Source: Pseudomonas neuropathica (GTDB taxonomy: Bacteria; Pseudomonadota; Gammaproteobacteria; Pseudomonadales; Pseudomonadaceae). Taken from it: a DNA stretch of 64,000 nt. Below, piece by piece: positions 43,196-52,161 of this stretch (its first letter is position 1; each line of letters starts with the position of its first letter). The DNA lies in NCBI RefSeq assembly GCF_015461835.1, contig NZ_JACOPX010000013.1, positions 184,459 through 248,458 of the forward strand. Reading direction: 5' to 3'. The notes under the pieces are model-generated. The model was not told the DNA's origin, did no database searches, and saw only the letters and a program-made list of their open reading frames with translations. Both the position numbers and the translations under genes were made by a program.

Positions 43196-44578
43196 ATGGA
43201 GACTCACGGCTACAGCGCGGCAGAACGTCTGGAACGACTGCCGATCAGCGGTTATCACCGGATCATTTTCATCATCATCGCCTTGGCTTTTTTCTTCGAT
43301 TCCATGGATCTGGCGATGATGACCTTCCTGCTCGGCTCGATCAAAGCCGAGTTCGGCCTGAGCAGTGCGCAAGCGGGATTGCTCGCCAGCTCGAGTTTTT
43401 TCGGCATGGTGCTGGGGGCGTCGCTGTCCGGCATGCTCGCCGATCGCTTCGGGCGCAAACCGGTGTTTCAGTGGAGCATCGTGCTGTGGGGCGTGGCCAG
43501 TTATCTGTGCTCGACAGCGCAAACGGTCGAGACGCTGACGCTGTTCCGCATCCTGTTGGGGATCGGTATGGGCATGGAGTTTCCGATCGCCCAGTCGATG
43601 CTCTCCGAGCTGATTCCAGCGCAGCGCCGCGGACGTTACATCGCGTTGATGGACGGCTTCTGGCCGCTCGGCTTCGTGGCTGCCGGCGTACTGTCCTACT
43701 TTCTGCTGCCGCTGATTGGCTGGCGCGACATCTTTCTGGTCTTGGCGGTGCCGGCGGTGTTCGTACTGGCGATCAGGTTTTTCATTCCCGAGTCACCGCG
43801 CTGGCTGGAGCAGGCCGGGCGCGATGACGCTGCGGATAAGGTGTTGAACGGCATCGAGGCGCGGGTGCGTTCGTCGCTCGGCGGTGCCGCGTTGCCGGAA
43901 CCGATTCGATTGCCGCGAACCGTGACGCCGCCGGGCAACTTCTTTGCGGCGCTGAAACAGATCTGGTCGCCGCAGTATCGCCAGCGCACGACGATGCTCT
44001 GGAGTCTGTGGTTCTTTGCGCTGCTCGGCTTTTACGGGCTGACGTCGTGGCTCAGTGCGCTGTTGCAACAGTCGGGTTTCGCGGTGACGCAGTCGGTGTA
44101 TTACACGGTGCTGATTTCCCTGGGCGGGATTCCCGGGTTTCTCATGGCCGCATGGCTGGTTGAGCGCTGGGGGCGCAAACCGGTGTGCATCGTGACGTTG
44201 CTCGGCGGTGGTGTAATGGCGTTCCTGTATGGGCAGAGCGCGGTGTTTGGCGGCAACGTGGCACTGCTGATCGGCACCGGGTTGCTGATGCAGTTTTTCC
44301 TGTTCGGCATGTGGGCGGTGCTCTACACCTATACGCCGGAGCTTTATCCGACGTCGGCGCGGGCGACCGGCTCGGGCTTCGCCTCGGCGATTGGCCGCGT
44401 GGGTTCGCTGCTCGGACCGTTGGTGACCGGACTGGTGTTCCCGATTACCGGGCAGGGCGGGGTGTTTGCGCTGGGCGCGGCGTGCTTTGCGATTGCGGCG
44501 GGGGTGGTGTGGCTGTTCGGGATGGAGACCCGGGGTAAAACCCTTGAAGAGCTGACCGAAACCCAATCTATCGGCTAA
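43196..44578 (+). CDS. MFS transporter of the sugar/aromatic-acid porter type
   Basis: This is a 460-residue 12-helix transporter. The motif GMLADRFGRKPVF lies after TM2 and PESPRWLEQAGR after TM6, with ERWGRKPV and ELYPTSARATGSGFASAIGR in the second half, typical of NiaP/MhpT-like porters. The substrate is uncertain; aromatic acids or nicotinate are possible. The start at 43196 follows GGGGGAGG. It is directly downstream of the ArsR-type gene. Confidence 0.8.
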   Translation: METHGYSAAERLERLPISGYHRIIFIIIALAFFFDSMDLAMMTFLLGSIKAEFGLSSAQAGLLASSSFFGMVLGASLSGMLADRFGRKPVFQWSIVLWGVASYLCSTAQTVETLTLFRILLGIGMGMEFPIAQSMLSELIPAQRRGRYIALMDGFWPLGFVAAGVLSYFLLPLIGWRDIFLVLAVPAVFVLAIRFFIPESPRWLEQAGRDDAADKVLNGIEARVRSSLGGAALPEPIRLPRTVTPPGNFFAALKQIWSPQYRQRTTMLWSLWFFALLGFYGLTSWLSALLQQSGFAVTQSVYYTVLISLGGIPGFLMAAWLVERWGRKPVCIVTLLGGGVMAFLYGQSAVFGGNVALLIGTGLLMQFFLFGMWAVLYTYTPELYPTSARATGSGFASAIGRVGSLLGPLVTGLVFPITGQGGVFALGAACFAIAAGVVWLFGMETRGKTLEELTETQSIG

Positions 44579-44590
44579 CACCGATCCAAT

Positions 44591-44677
44591 GTAGGAGTGA
44601 GCCTGCTCGCGATAGCGGTGTGTCAGATATAGATTTTTTAGCTGACACCCTGCTATCGCGAGCAGGCGAAGGCCTAC
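44591..44677. repeat. REPIN with a degenerate right arm
   Basis: The left arm GTAGGAGTGAGCCTGCTCGC is intact. The right arm reads TATCGCGAGCAGGCGAAGGCC instead of the usual GCTCACTCC, so it has been altered by mutation. It lies between the convergent MFS and adenine deaminase genes. Confidence 0.8.
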
Positions 44678-44696
44678 AAGGGTTATGCGGTGTTGC

Positions 44697-45650
44697 TTAG
44701 GGTTTTACCAGTCGCGCATCCAGGCTGTTCTGCGCCAGACGCTTGGCCTGATCCTGGGTCATGCCCAAGTGTTCATGCAGCGCGTAGAAGTTCTCGGTCA
44801 CGTAACCACCGAAGTACGCCGGGTCATCGGAGTTCACCGTGACCTTCACGCCACGCTCGAGCATGTCGAGGATGTTGTGCTGGGACATGTGATCGAACAC
44901 GCAGAGTTTGGTGTTCGACAGCGGGCACACGGTCAGCGGGATCTGCTCGTCGATGATTCGCTGCATCAGGCGCTCGTCTTCGATGGCGCGCACGCCATGG
45001 TCGATGCGCTGGATTTTCAGCAGATCGATGGCTTCCCAGATGTACTCCGGCGGGCCTTCTTCGCCGGCGTGGGCAACGGTCAGGAAACCTTCGTGTCGGG
45101 CGCGATCAAACACGCGCTGGAACTTGCTCGGCGGGTGGCCCATCTCGGAGCTGTCGAGACCGACCGCGACAAACGCGTCACGGAATGGCAGTGCCTGGTC
45201 CAGAGTTTTCTCGGCTTCTTCTTCGCTGAGGTGGCGCAGGAAACTGAGGATCAAACCGCTGGTGATGCCCAGTTGCTGCTCGCCATCCTTGAGTGCCGCG
45301 GCGATGCCGTTGAGCACCACTTCGAACGGGATACCCCGGTCGGTGTGGGTCTGCGGGTCGAAGAACGGTTCGGTGTGAATCACGTTCTGCGCTTTGCAAC
45401 GCAACAGGTAGGCCCAGGTCAGGTCGTAGAAGTCCTGCGAGGTGCGCAATACGTCGGTGCCCTGGTAATACAGGTCGAGGAATTCCTGCAGGTTGTTGAA
45501 GGCGTATGCCTTGCGCAGGGTTTCCACGTCGCTCCACGGCAGGGCGATCTTGTTGCGCTCGGCCAGGGCGAACAGCAGCTCAGGCTCCAGCGAGCCCTCC
45601 AGGTGCAGGTGCAGTTCAGCCTTGGGCAAGGCGTTGAGCCAGTCGTACAT
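44697..45650 (-). CDS. Adenine deaminase (adenosine deaminase-like)
   Basis: This is a 317-residue metal-dependent deaminase converting adenine to hypoxanthine. The zinc site His residues lie in KAELHLHLEGS. The catalytic His/Glu is in VAHAGEEGPPEYIWEAI, followed by IDHGVRAIED and the final Asp in NSDDPAYFGGY. The sequence is of the bacterial adenine-specific branch rather than true adenosine deaminase. It fits the purine-use genes that follow on the same strand. Confidence 0.86.
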   Translation of the reverse strand: MYDWLNALPKAELHLHLEGSLEPELLFALAERNKIALPWSDVETLRKAYAFNNLQEFLDLYYQGTDVLRTSQDFYDLTWAYLLRCKAQNVIHTEPFFDPQTHTDRGIPFEVVLNGIAAALKDGEQQLGITSGLILSFLRHLSEEEAEKTLDQALPFRDAFVAVGLDSSEMGHPPSKFQRVFDRARHEGFLTVAHAGEEGPPEYIWEAIDLLKIQRIDHGVRAIEDERLMQRIIDEQIPLTVCPLSNTKLCVFDHMSQHNILDMLERGVKVTVNSDDPAYFGGYVTENFYALHEHLGMTQDQAKRLAQNSLDARLVKP

Positions 45651-45730
45651 ATTCTTTTCTCATCAGGTGCAATGACGGCATTCTACAGATGCTCGCCGAA
45701 ACAATTGGCAAAACCTGACCAAGCGATCCA

Positions 45731-46696
45731 TCAAACGGCTTCTTGCTCGCGGCGATAGGCGTAGGTATCGGCGAAGCGCGACAGCAGGAATTCGGCGCAG
45801 GTGGTGGTCGGATATTTCGCCGGATGCTGTGCGTCCTGACAACCCGGCAGGCATTCGATGCGGGTGTCCGGATGCGGCTCGGCGAAGAACGGCATCGAGT
45901 AGCGATCCACGCCGAGCGGGCTGATCACCCGGTGCGGGGTCGAGCGATAACGGTCGTTGCTCCAGCGCGCCATCATGTCGCCGAGGTTGACCACGAAGGT
46001 GCCGTCGATGGGCGGCGCGTCGATCCATTCGCCTCGCACGTTCCTGACCTGCAAGCCACCGGCGCCGTCCTGATAGAGCAGGGTGATGCAGCCGTAATCG
46101 GTGTGCGCGCCGGCGCCTTGCTGCTCGGCGGAGCTGGCCGTGTGGCGCGGTGGGTAATGGATCATGCGCAGGACGCTGACCGGATCAGCGAAGCGGCTGT
46201 CGAAAAAGTCGCGTTCGATGTCGAGGGCGAGGGTCATCGCGCGAAGCAGGGTTTGCGCGAGGGCTTGCATGTCGAGGTAATGCTGTTCCATCAATTCAGC
46301 CCATCCTGCTTGCGCGGGATGACGGTTCGGCCCGCGTAACGGTTTTTCTGCGAGAACGTCGGGATGATTGGCCGGCAGGTGCAGGCCCATGTCGAAAGTT
46401 TCTTTCAGGTCGCTGGGTTTGCTCGGGTCGAGTTGCTCGGTAGCGATGGCGCCGTAGCCGCGATGGTGGCGGGTCTGGGTGATGTCGATCTTGAGTTTTT
46501 CTGCTGCTGGCAGGGCGAAGAAACGCTGGGCGTGGTCGAGCACCGCGTCGATGCGCTGCGCGGAAATCGGGTGGCCCTTGATGTAGAAGAAACCCCATTC
46601 GCGGCAGGCGAGGTCGATTTTTTCTGCCACGGCAGGCCAGGCATTGTGGTCGTCGCTGTACAGCGGGCTGATATCGATGATCGGAAGCTGATCCAT
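45731..46696 (-). CDS. Isopenicillin N synthase-like 2OG/Fe(II) oxygenase
   Basis: This is a 321-residue oxygenase of the IPNS/2-oxoglutarate-Fe(II) family. The iron ligands lie in AHTDYGCITLLYQD and STPHRVISP, and the 2OG-binding Arg follows them. The N-terminal DIOX_N region has PIIDISPLYSD and REWGFFYIKGHPIS. The start at 46696 follows AAGGA. Its neighbours are adenine deaminase and a purine importer, so a nucleobase- or xanthine-type substrate is plausible but unproved. Confidence 0.8.
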   Translation of the reverse strand: MDQLPIIDISPLYSDDHNAWPAVAEKIDLACREWGFFYIKGHPISAQRIDAVLDHAQRFFALPAAEKLKIDITQTRHHRGYGAIATEQLDPSKPSDLKETFDMGLHLPANHPDVLAEKPLRGPNRHPAQAGWAELMEQHYLDMQALAQTLLRAMTLALDIERDFFDSRFADPVSVLRMIHYPPRHTASSAEQQGAGAHTDYGCITLLYQDGAGGLQVRNVRGEWIDAPPIDGTFVVNLGDMMARWSNDRYRSTPHRVISPLGVDRYSMPFFAEPHPDTRIECLPGCQDAQHPAKYPTTTCAEFLLSRFADTYAYRREQEAV

Positions 46697-46726
46697 ACAC
46701 AATCCTTGAATACGCTGAAGATCAAA

Positions 46727-46816
46727 TGTAGGAGTGAGCCTGCTCGCGATAGCGGTGAATCAGGCAACACTTTTGCTGAATGACACACCGCTATCGCGAG
46801 CAGGCTCACTCCTACA
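46727..46816. repeat. REPIN, near-identical to the one at 50917
   Basis: A 90 bp inverted repeat has ends TGTAGGAGTGAGCC and GGCTCACTCCTACA. It differs from the element at 50917-51006 at a single base, loop included. Confidence 0.9.
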
Positions 46817-46838
46817 GGGGATGGTGGTGGGGCTGAAA

Positions 46839-47912
46839 TTACTTCGGCATCTCAGCCTTCATGCCTTCAACGTAATAGTTCATCGACGCCAGTTGCGCAT
46901 TGGTCGCGCTTACGCCAGCGGGGATTTTCTCGACCCCGGCCTGATCTTTGATCGGCCCGGTAAACGGCTGCAATGCACCGCTCTTGATATCGGCAATGAT
47001 CTGCTCGGCCTCGGCTTTCACCGGTGCCGGCACCAAGTCGCTGATCGGCAGTTCAACCGTGCCTTCCTTCAACCCACCCCAGTAATCCTGAGGTTTCCAG
47101 CTGTGATCGATAACGCTCTGCGTCGCCTGAATGTAGTGCGGCGCCCAGTCGTTGACGATCGAAGTCAGCACGGCTTTCGGCCCGAAGTGGGCCATGTCCG
47201 AGGCATACCCCACCGCGTACACGCCACGACGTTCGGCGGCCTGAATCGGCGCCGGGCTGTCGGTGTGCTGGAACACCACGTCGACGCCTTGATCGATCAG
47301 CGCGTTGGCGGCATCCGCTTCCTTGCCCGGGTCGAACCAGGAGTTGACCCACACCACTTTGATCTCGGTGCCGGGGTTGTACTTGTTCAGCGCCAGCTGG
47401 ATGGCGTTGATGTCGCGGATCACTTCCGGGATCGGGAACGAAGCGACGTACCCGATCTTCTTGGTCTTGGTCATCTTCGCCGCGAGGAAACCACCGACGT
47501 AGCGACCCTCGTAAGTACGCGCCAGATAGGTGCCGAGGTTTTTGTCCTGTTTGTAGCCGGTGGCGTGTTCGAAGGTCACCTTGGGAAACTGCTTGGCGAC
47601 TTTGACGGTGGGGTTCATGTAGCCGAAGGAGGTGGTGAAGATCAGGTCGTATTTATCCTTGGCCATGTTGCGGATCACCCGCTCGGCGTCGGCGCCCTCG
47701 GCGACGTTCTCCACATAGTTGGTGGTGATCTGATTGCCGAATTTTTCCGCGAGGGCCTTGCGCCCCTGCTCATGCTGATAGGTCCAGCCGTGGTCACCGA
47801 TCGGGCCGATGTAGACGAAACCGACCTTGAGCGGATCGGCAGCGCTGGCGCTCAGGCTGATACCCAGACCGAGGGCGGCGCACAGCAGTTTGTGCAGCGG
47901 ACGTATTTGCAT
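46839..47912 (-). CDS. BMP-family ABC transporter substrate-binding protein
   Basis: This is a 357-residue periplasmic binding protein of the BMP/PnrA family with signal peptide LCAALGLGISLSASAA. The mature start DPLKVGFVYIGPIGDHGWTYQHEQGR and the hinge segment DVVFQHTDSPAPIQAAERR match purine-nucleoside binding proteins. The ATPase and permeases of the same importer lie 4.7 kb downstream at 52641-56234. A sigma-54-like promoter lies 40 bp upstream of the ATG at 47912, which has GGAG before it. Confidence 0.87.
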   Translation of the reverse strand: MQIRPLHKLLCAALGLGISLSASAADPLKVGFVYIGPIGDHGWTYQHEQGRKALAEKFGNQITTNYVENVAEGADAERVIRNMAKDKYDLIFTTSFGYMNPTVKVAKQFPKVTFEHATGYKQDKNLGTYLARTYEGRYVGGFLAAKMTKTKKIGYVASFPIPEVIRDINAIQLALNKYNPGTEIKVVWVNSWFDPGKEADAANALIDQGVDVVFQHTDSPAPIQAAERRGVYAVGYASDMAHFGPKAVLTSIVNDWAPHYIQATQSVIDHSWKPQDYWGGLKEGTVELPISDLVPAPVKAEAEQIIADIKSGALQPFTGPIKDQAGVEKIPAGVSATNAQLASMNYYVEGMKAEMPK

Positions 47913-47951
47913 GAATTCGAACTCCATTTTGTTGTGTGTGGTCAGGGCCAA

Positions 47952-47967
47952 TGCAAATTGCTGACCA
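47952..47967 (-). promoter_or_regulatory. Sigma-54-like -24/-12 promoter of the binding-protein gene
   Basis: The minus strand reads TGGTCAGCAATTTGCA, which keeps TGG and TTGCA at the exact spacing of the sigma-54 consensus. It lies about 40 bp before the ATG at 47912. An NtrC-like half-site TTGGTGC is found near 48118. Confidence 0.6.
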
Positions 47968-48002
47968 ACAGGACAACAAACAATTCGAAATCGCGTAACG
48001 GC

Positions 48003-48070
48003 CATCGCGAGCAGGCTCACTCCTACAGGGGAATGCGGTCAACTGTAGGAGTGAGCCTGCTCGCGATAGC
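48003..48070. repeat. REPIN, arms reversed (tail to tail)
   Basis: The arms ATCGCGAGCAGGCTCACTCC and GGAGTGAGCCTGCTCGCGAT are separated by a short spacer, in the opposite order to the other family members. It lies between the binding-protein promoter and chaA. Confidence 0.85.
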
Positions 48071-48199
48071 GCCCTCAAGGCCAATAAAAGTGCAACTGCC
48101 AAAAGCCCTGCCAGCGCTTGGTGCGCTAAGGTGTAACGAAACGTTAGCGCCGCCCCGCAGTCAGTAGCTCATTCGCTCTCTTTCGGCAAAAGGCCCGCC

Positions 48200-49291
48200 A
48201 TGCTCACCATCCTTAAGCAAGAAAGCTTTCTGCTACTGGCCGTCATCGCCGCGTGCGTCGCCTATCCGTTGGAACACTGGATGCTGCACAGTGGCCAGAT
48301 CGTCGCGCTGACTGCCGGTCTGGTGCTGATCGCCTTCATCGTCGCCGCCTCGATGCGCGTCGCCCATCACGCCGAATTGCTCGCGGAAAAGGTTGGCGAC
48401 CCTTACGGCACGATGATCCTCACGCTGGCGGCCGTGCTGGTGGAAGTGGTGATTCTCGCGATCATGATGAGCAACGAAGCGTCGCCCACGTTGGTGCGCG
48501 ACACGATCTATTCCGCCGTGATGCTCGACATCAACGGCATCCTCGGCCTCGCCGCACTGATGGGCGGGATCAAACATGGCGAACAGTCCTACAACGACGA
48601 TTCCGCACGCAGCTACAGCGTGATGATCCTCACCGCCATGGGCGTGTCGATGGTGGTGCCGGAGTTTATTCCCGAGGCCAACTGGAAGATTTATTCGGCG
48701 TTCACCATCGGTGCGATGGTGGTGCTGTATGCGCTGTTTCTGCGCATGCAGGTCGGCCCGCACAGTTACTTTTTCAGCTACAGCTATCCGGACAAACGCC
48801 GCAAGAAAGAACCGCAGGACGCGCAGGCGAATGCACCGAGCATCGGCCTGTCGATCGGCATTCTGGTGTTTGGCATTGTGGTGATCGGCGCACTGGCCGA
48901 AGTGATGTCGAAGACCCTCGATCTGGGCCTGGAAGGCACGGGCGCACCGCCGGTGATCACGGCGATTCTGGTGGCGGCGATTTCCGCCGCGCCGGAGATT
49001 CTCACCGCGTTGCGTGCTGCACTGGCCAACCGCATGCAGTCAGTGGTGAACATTGCGATGGGCGCGTCACTGTCGACGGTGATTCTCACGGTGCCGGTGA
49101 TGGAGGCAATGGCACTGTACACCGGCCAACCATTTCAAATGGCGATGACGCCGGTGCAGACGGTGATGATCTTCATCACGCTGATCGTTAGTGCCATCAA
49201 CTTGAATGACGGTGAGACCAATGCCATCGAAGGCATGACCCACTTCGTGCTGTTTGCGACCTTTATCATGCTGTCGCTGCTCGGCCTTTAA
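48200..49291 (+). CDS. chaA: Calcium/cation:proton antiporter ChaA
   Basis: This is a 363-residue CaCA-family antiporter with about 11 helices. The two conserved alpha repeats are visible in GTMILTLAAVLVEVVILAIMM and in the mirrored VAAISAAPEILTALRAALANR. It exports Ca2+ or Na+ at alkaline pH. It stands alone on the plus strand inside the purine gene region and has no obvious link to it. Confidence 0.85.
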   Translation: MLTILKQESFLLLAVIAACVAYPLEHWMLHSGQIVALTAGLVLIAFIVAASMRVAHHAELLAEKVGDPYGTMILTLAAVLVEVVILAIMMSNEASPTLVRDTIYSAVMLDINGILGLAALMGGIKHGEQSYNDDSARSYSVMILTAMGVSMVVPEFIPEANWKIYSAFTIGAMVVLYALFLRMQVGPHSYFFSYSYPDKRRKKEPQDAQANAPSIGLSIGILVFGIVVIGALAEVMSKTLDLGLEGTGAPPVITAILVAAISAAPEILTALRAALANRMQSVVNIAMGASLSTVILTVPVMEAMALYTGQPFQMAMTPVQTVMIFITLIVSAINLNDGETNAIEGMTHFVLFATFIMLSLLGL

Positions 49292-49307
49292 GCTCAGCCG
49301 AACCCCC

Positions 49308-49392
49308 TGTAGGAGCTGCCGAAGGCTGCGATCTGTTGATCTTGCTTCTAGAAAAACAGATCAAAAGATCGCAGCCTTCGGCAGCTCCTACA
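49308..49392. repeat. REPIN (GTAGGAGCTGCCGAAGG family)
   Basis: The inverted arms CTGTAGGAGCTGCCGAAGGC and its complement enclose a short AT-rich loop. It lies between the convergent chaA and deaminase genes. Confidence 0.88.
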
Positions 49393-49408
49393 GAGGTCTG
49401 TCGTTGTA

Positions 49409-50767
49409 TCAGGTACCGGCGATCAGTTGGCGCGCCGCTTGGCTGTGATCGGCGATCAGGCCTTTCAAGTCGAGCCCTTCAACCTGGCCATCAACCACAC
49501 GCCACTTACCACCAATCATCACCCGATCCGCACGATCCGCGCCGCACAACAACAGCGCCGAAATCGGATCATGGCTACCGGAGAAGCGCAGTTCATCGAG
49601 CTTGAACAACGCCAGATCCGCCTGCTTGCCCACTGCCAGCTCACCAATATCGGTCCGCCCCAACAGACTCGCCGAACCCTTGGTCGCCCAGCCCAGCACG
49701 CGTTCCGGGGTGATCTTCTCGGCGCCGTAACGCAGACGCTGGATGTACAGCGCCTGACGCGCTTCGAGAATCATGTTCGACGCATCGTTGGACGCCGAAC
49801 CGTCGACGCCCAGACCAAACAACGCGCCCGCGTCAGTCAGATCGATACTTGGGCAAATGCCGGAGGCCAGACGCATGTTCGAACTCGGGCAATGGCAGAT
49901 ACCGGTACCGGCCTGACCGAGGCGGGCGATTTCGTCCGGGTTGAAGTGAATGCCGTGGGCCAGCCAGGTGCGCGGGCCGAGCCAGCCGACGCTGTCGAGA
50001 TAGTCGACGGTGCGCAGGCCGAAACGCTGCAGGCAGAAATCTTCTTCGTCGAGGGTTTCGGCCAAGTGGGTGTGCAGACGCACGTCGAGCTTGTTCGCCA
50101 GTTCGGCGCTGGCCGACATGATTTCCGGGGTCACCGAGAACGGCGAGCACGGCGCCAAAGCGATCTGGATCTGTGCGCCGTCGCCACGCTCGTGGTACTC
50201 GTGAATCAGGCGCTGACTGTCGTCGAGAATCACCTGACCTTCCTGCACGGTCTGTTGCGGCGGCAGGCCGCCGTCCTTCTCGCCGAGGCTCATCGAACCG
50301 CGAGTGAGCATGGCGCGCATGCCCAGTTCGCGGACGGTTTCGACTTGCACGTCGATGGCGTTCTCCAAGCCATCCGGGAACAGGTAGTGGTGGTCGGCCG
50401 CAGTGGTGCAGCCCGACAGCAGCAGTTCGGCCAAAGCGACTTTGGTGGCGAGCGCGAGTTTTTCCGGCGTCAGGCGCGCCCAGACCGGGTACAGGGTTTT
50501 CAGCCACGGGAACAACGGCTGATTGACCACCGGCGCCCAGGCGCGAGTCAGGGTTTGATAGAAGTGATGGTGGGTGTTGATCAGGCCCGGCAGGATCACA
50601 TGTTCACGGGCGTCGAACACTGCATTGCACGGCGCCGACGGCTGTTGGCCAGCGGCGAGGACTTCGACAATGACACCGTCTTGCACGACAAGACCGCCAC
50701 GGGCATCGAGCTCGTTGGAGGTGAAAATGGCGAGGGGATTTTTTAACCAGGTACGGGTCGCGGGCAT
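49409..50767 (-). CDS. 8-oxoguanine deaminase-like amidohydrolase
   Basis: This is a 452-residue amidohydrolase of the cytosine/guanine deaminase group. The metal site His residues lie in LINTHHHFYQT. Further motifs are HTHLAETLDEE with the catalytic His/Glu, WLAHGIHF, and DGSASNDASNM with the terminal Asp. In Pseudomonas this family deaminates 8-oxoguanine or guanine. The start at 50767 follows GAGGAG. It is on the same strand as the importer and adenine deaminase genes. Confidence 0.84.
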   Translation of the reverse strand: MPATRTWLKNPLAIFTSNELDARGGLVVQDGVIVEVLAAGQQPSAPCNAVFDAREHVILPGLINTHHHFYQTLTRAWAPVVNQPLFPWLKTLYPVWARLTPEKLALATKVALAELLLSGCTTAADHHYLFPDGLENAIDVQVETVRELGMRAMLTRGSMSLGEKDGGLPPQQTVQEGQVILDDSQRLIHEYHERGDGAQIQIALAPCSPFSVTPEIMSASAELANKLDVRLHTHLAETLDEEDFCLQRFGLRTVDYLDSVGWLGPRTWLAHGIHFNPDEIARLGQAGTGICHCPSSNMRLASGICPSIDLTDAGALFGLGVDGSASNDASNMILEARQALYIQRLRYGAEKITPERVLGWATKGSASLLGRTDIGELAVGKQADLALFKLDELRFSGSHDPISALLLCGADRADRVMIGGKWRVVDGQVEGLDLKGLIADHSQAARQLIAGT

Positions 50768-50916
50768 GTTGCCGGCTCCTCTGAAAATGGGGTTCAGGGT
50801 TGCCAGCTCAGTGATGCCCTGTCTGCTGATCCAGGGTCGCCGCGAGGACGAGGTGCGCAGTTTCAAACAAATTGTCACGCCGGGCAAGCCCAACCTGACC
50901 ATTCACTACGGTCCCT

Positions 50917-51006
50917 TGTAGGAGTGAGCCTGCTCGCGATAGCGGTGTATCAGGCAACACTTTTGCTGAATGACACACCGCTATCGCGAGCAGGCTCACT
51001 CCTACA
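50917..51006. repeat. REPIN, near-identical to the one at 46727
   Basis: The same 90 bp inverted repeat as at 46727-46816, with one base change just after the left arm. It lies between the deaminase promoter region and the SDR gene. Confidence 0.9.
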
Positions 51007-51021
51007 CTGGGATTTGTGCGG

Positions 51022-51705
51022 TTACCAGGGAATCGTTTCACCCTTGTAGTTGATGAAATGATGCCCGCCCTTGCCGGTATACGCATTTACCTGATCAACC
51101 AGCCCACGGGTGCTGGTTTCCACGTCGAGGTCAGCCCCTTCACCGCCCATGTCCGTCTTCACCCAACCCGGATGCAGCGACAACACTGTCATCTTCTGCT
51201 CACCCAGTTGCGTGACAAAACTGTTGGTCATCGAATTCAGCGCAGCTTTGCTGGCCTTGTACAACGCCAGCTCCGGCGCGTCCGGCACGGTCACGCTGCC
51301 CAGCCCGGAACTCATGAACGCCAGCACACCGCTGCCGTCACGAATCTGCCCGGCAAAACGCTGGGCCAGATTGATCGGCGCCACCGCGTTGGTGAAAAAC
51401 AGCTGACCGACCTCAGCCAGTGTCGCGCCGCCCGGGGTCTGGTCCGCCGGGCCTTTGACCCCGGCGTTGACGAACAGCAGGTCGAAGGTTTCGCCCTTGA
51501 GTTGTTGGCTCAAGGCGATCACCGCTTGCTGATCGTCCATGTCGAGCTTCTCGATCCGCACCTTGCCCAGCGCTTGCAGCGCCTCGGCGTTTTGCGGATT
51601 GCGCACGGTGGCGGTGACTTGCCAGCCGTCGGCCAGCAGGGTTTTCACTAGACCGAGGCCCAGGCCCCGGGAGGCGCCGATGATCAGTGCGTTTTTTGCA
51701 GACAT
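51022..51705 (-). CDS. Short-chain dehydrogenase/reductase
   Basis: This is a 227-residue classical SDR with the Rossmann motif IIGASRGLGLGLVKTL, the NAG box LLFVNAGVKG and the catalytic Ser, Tyr and Lys in MSSGLGSV and ALYKASKAALN. The MerR-family gene upstream on the same strand is separated by 25 bp, so the two may be cotranscribed. The substrate is unknown. Confidence 0.8.
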   Translation of the reverse strand: MSAKNALIIGASRGLGLGLVKTLLADGWQVTATVRNPQNAEALQALGKVRIEKLDMDDQQAVIALSQQLKGETFDLLFVNAGVKGPADQTPGGATLAEVGQLFFTNAVAPINLAQRFAGQIRDGSGVLAFMSSGLGSVTVPDAPELALYKASKAALNSMTNSFVTQLGEQKMTVLSLHPGWVKTDMGGEGADLDVETSTRGLVDQVNAYTGKGGHHFINYKGETIPW

Positions 51706-51730
51706 GATGGGCTTCCTTGATGAATGAGGA

Positions 51731-52081
51731 TCATGGATTCAATGGACAGGCCTGACCGAGGCGAAGTTGCAACTCCTGCCGCAGCGTGTCGAGTTCGCGC
51801 ATACGGGTTTCGATCAGTTGCAGTTTGTCGCGCAGCAACTGCGCCACGGCGTTGTCCGGATCGGGCGCGTTCCACAACGCGGCAACGCTGTCACCAATCT
51901 CGCCGAGGGTAAATCCCAGACGCTGCGCCGTTTTGATATAGAGCACCAGTTGCACCATCTCCGGCGGATAGTCGCGATAACCGTTGGCGCTGCGCTGCGC
52001 CGCAATCAACCCGCGCTGCTCGTAGAAGCGCAGAGTGTCACGGCTGACGGCACTGGCCTGGGCTAATTCACCGATGCGCAT
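51731..52081 (-). CDS. MerR-family transcriptional regulator
   Basis: This is a 116-residue MerR-type regulator with MRIGELAQASAVSRDTLRFYEQRGL and SANGYRDYPP in the winged HTH, and a dimerisation helix with MRELDTLRQELQLRL. One C-terminal Cys (QACPLN) makes a metal site unlikely, so it may sense an organic ligand or redox state. The start at 52081 replaces a longer frame. A 7 bp dyad lies in the divergent promoter at 52107-52124. Confidence 0.82.
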   Translation of the reverse strand: MRIGELAQASAVSRDTLRFYEQRGLIAAQRSANGYRDYPPEMVQLVLYIKTAQRLGFTLGEIGDSVAALWNAPDPDNAVAQLLRDKLQLIETRMRELDTLRQELQLRLGQACPLNP

Positions 52082-52101
52082 GCTGGCTCTCAAAAGGGCT
52101 A

Positions 52102-52158
52102 TTGACCCTGGAGCATACTCCAGGCTTTACCGTGGATGCTCCCTGAATTTCTGGAGCA
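52102..52158 (+). promoter_or_regulatory. MerR-type operator and promoter for the membrane protein gene
   Basis: TTGACC (52102-52107) is followed by the perfect dyad CCTGGAG-N4-CTCCAGG (52107-52124), the MerR-promoter layout reading towards the plus-strand gene. A second inverted repeat ATGCTCC/GGAGCAT lies at 52135-52158. Confidence 0.65.
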
Positions 52159-52161
52159 TGG

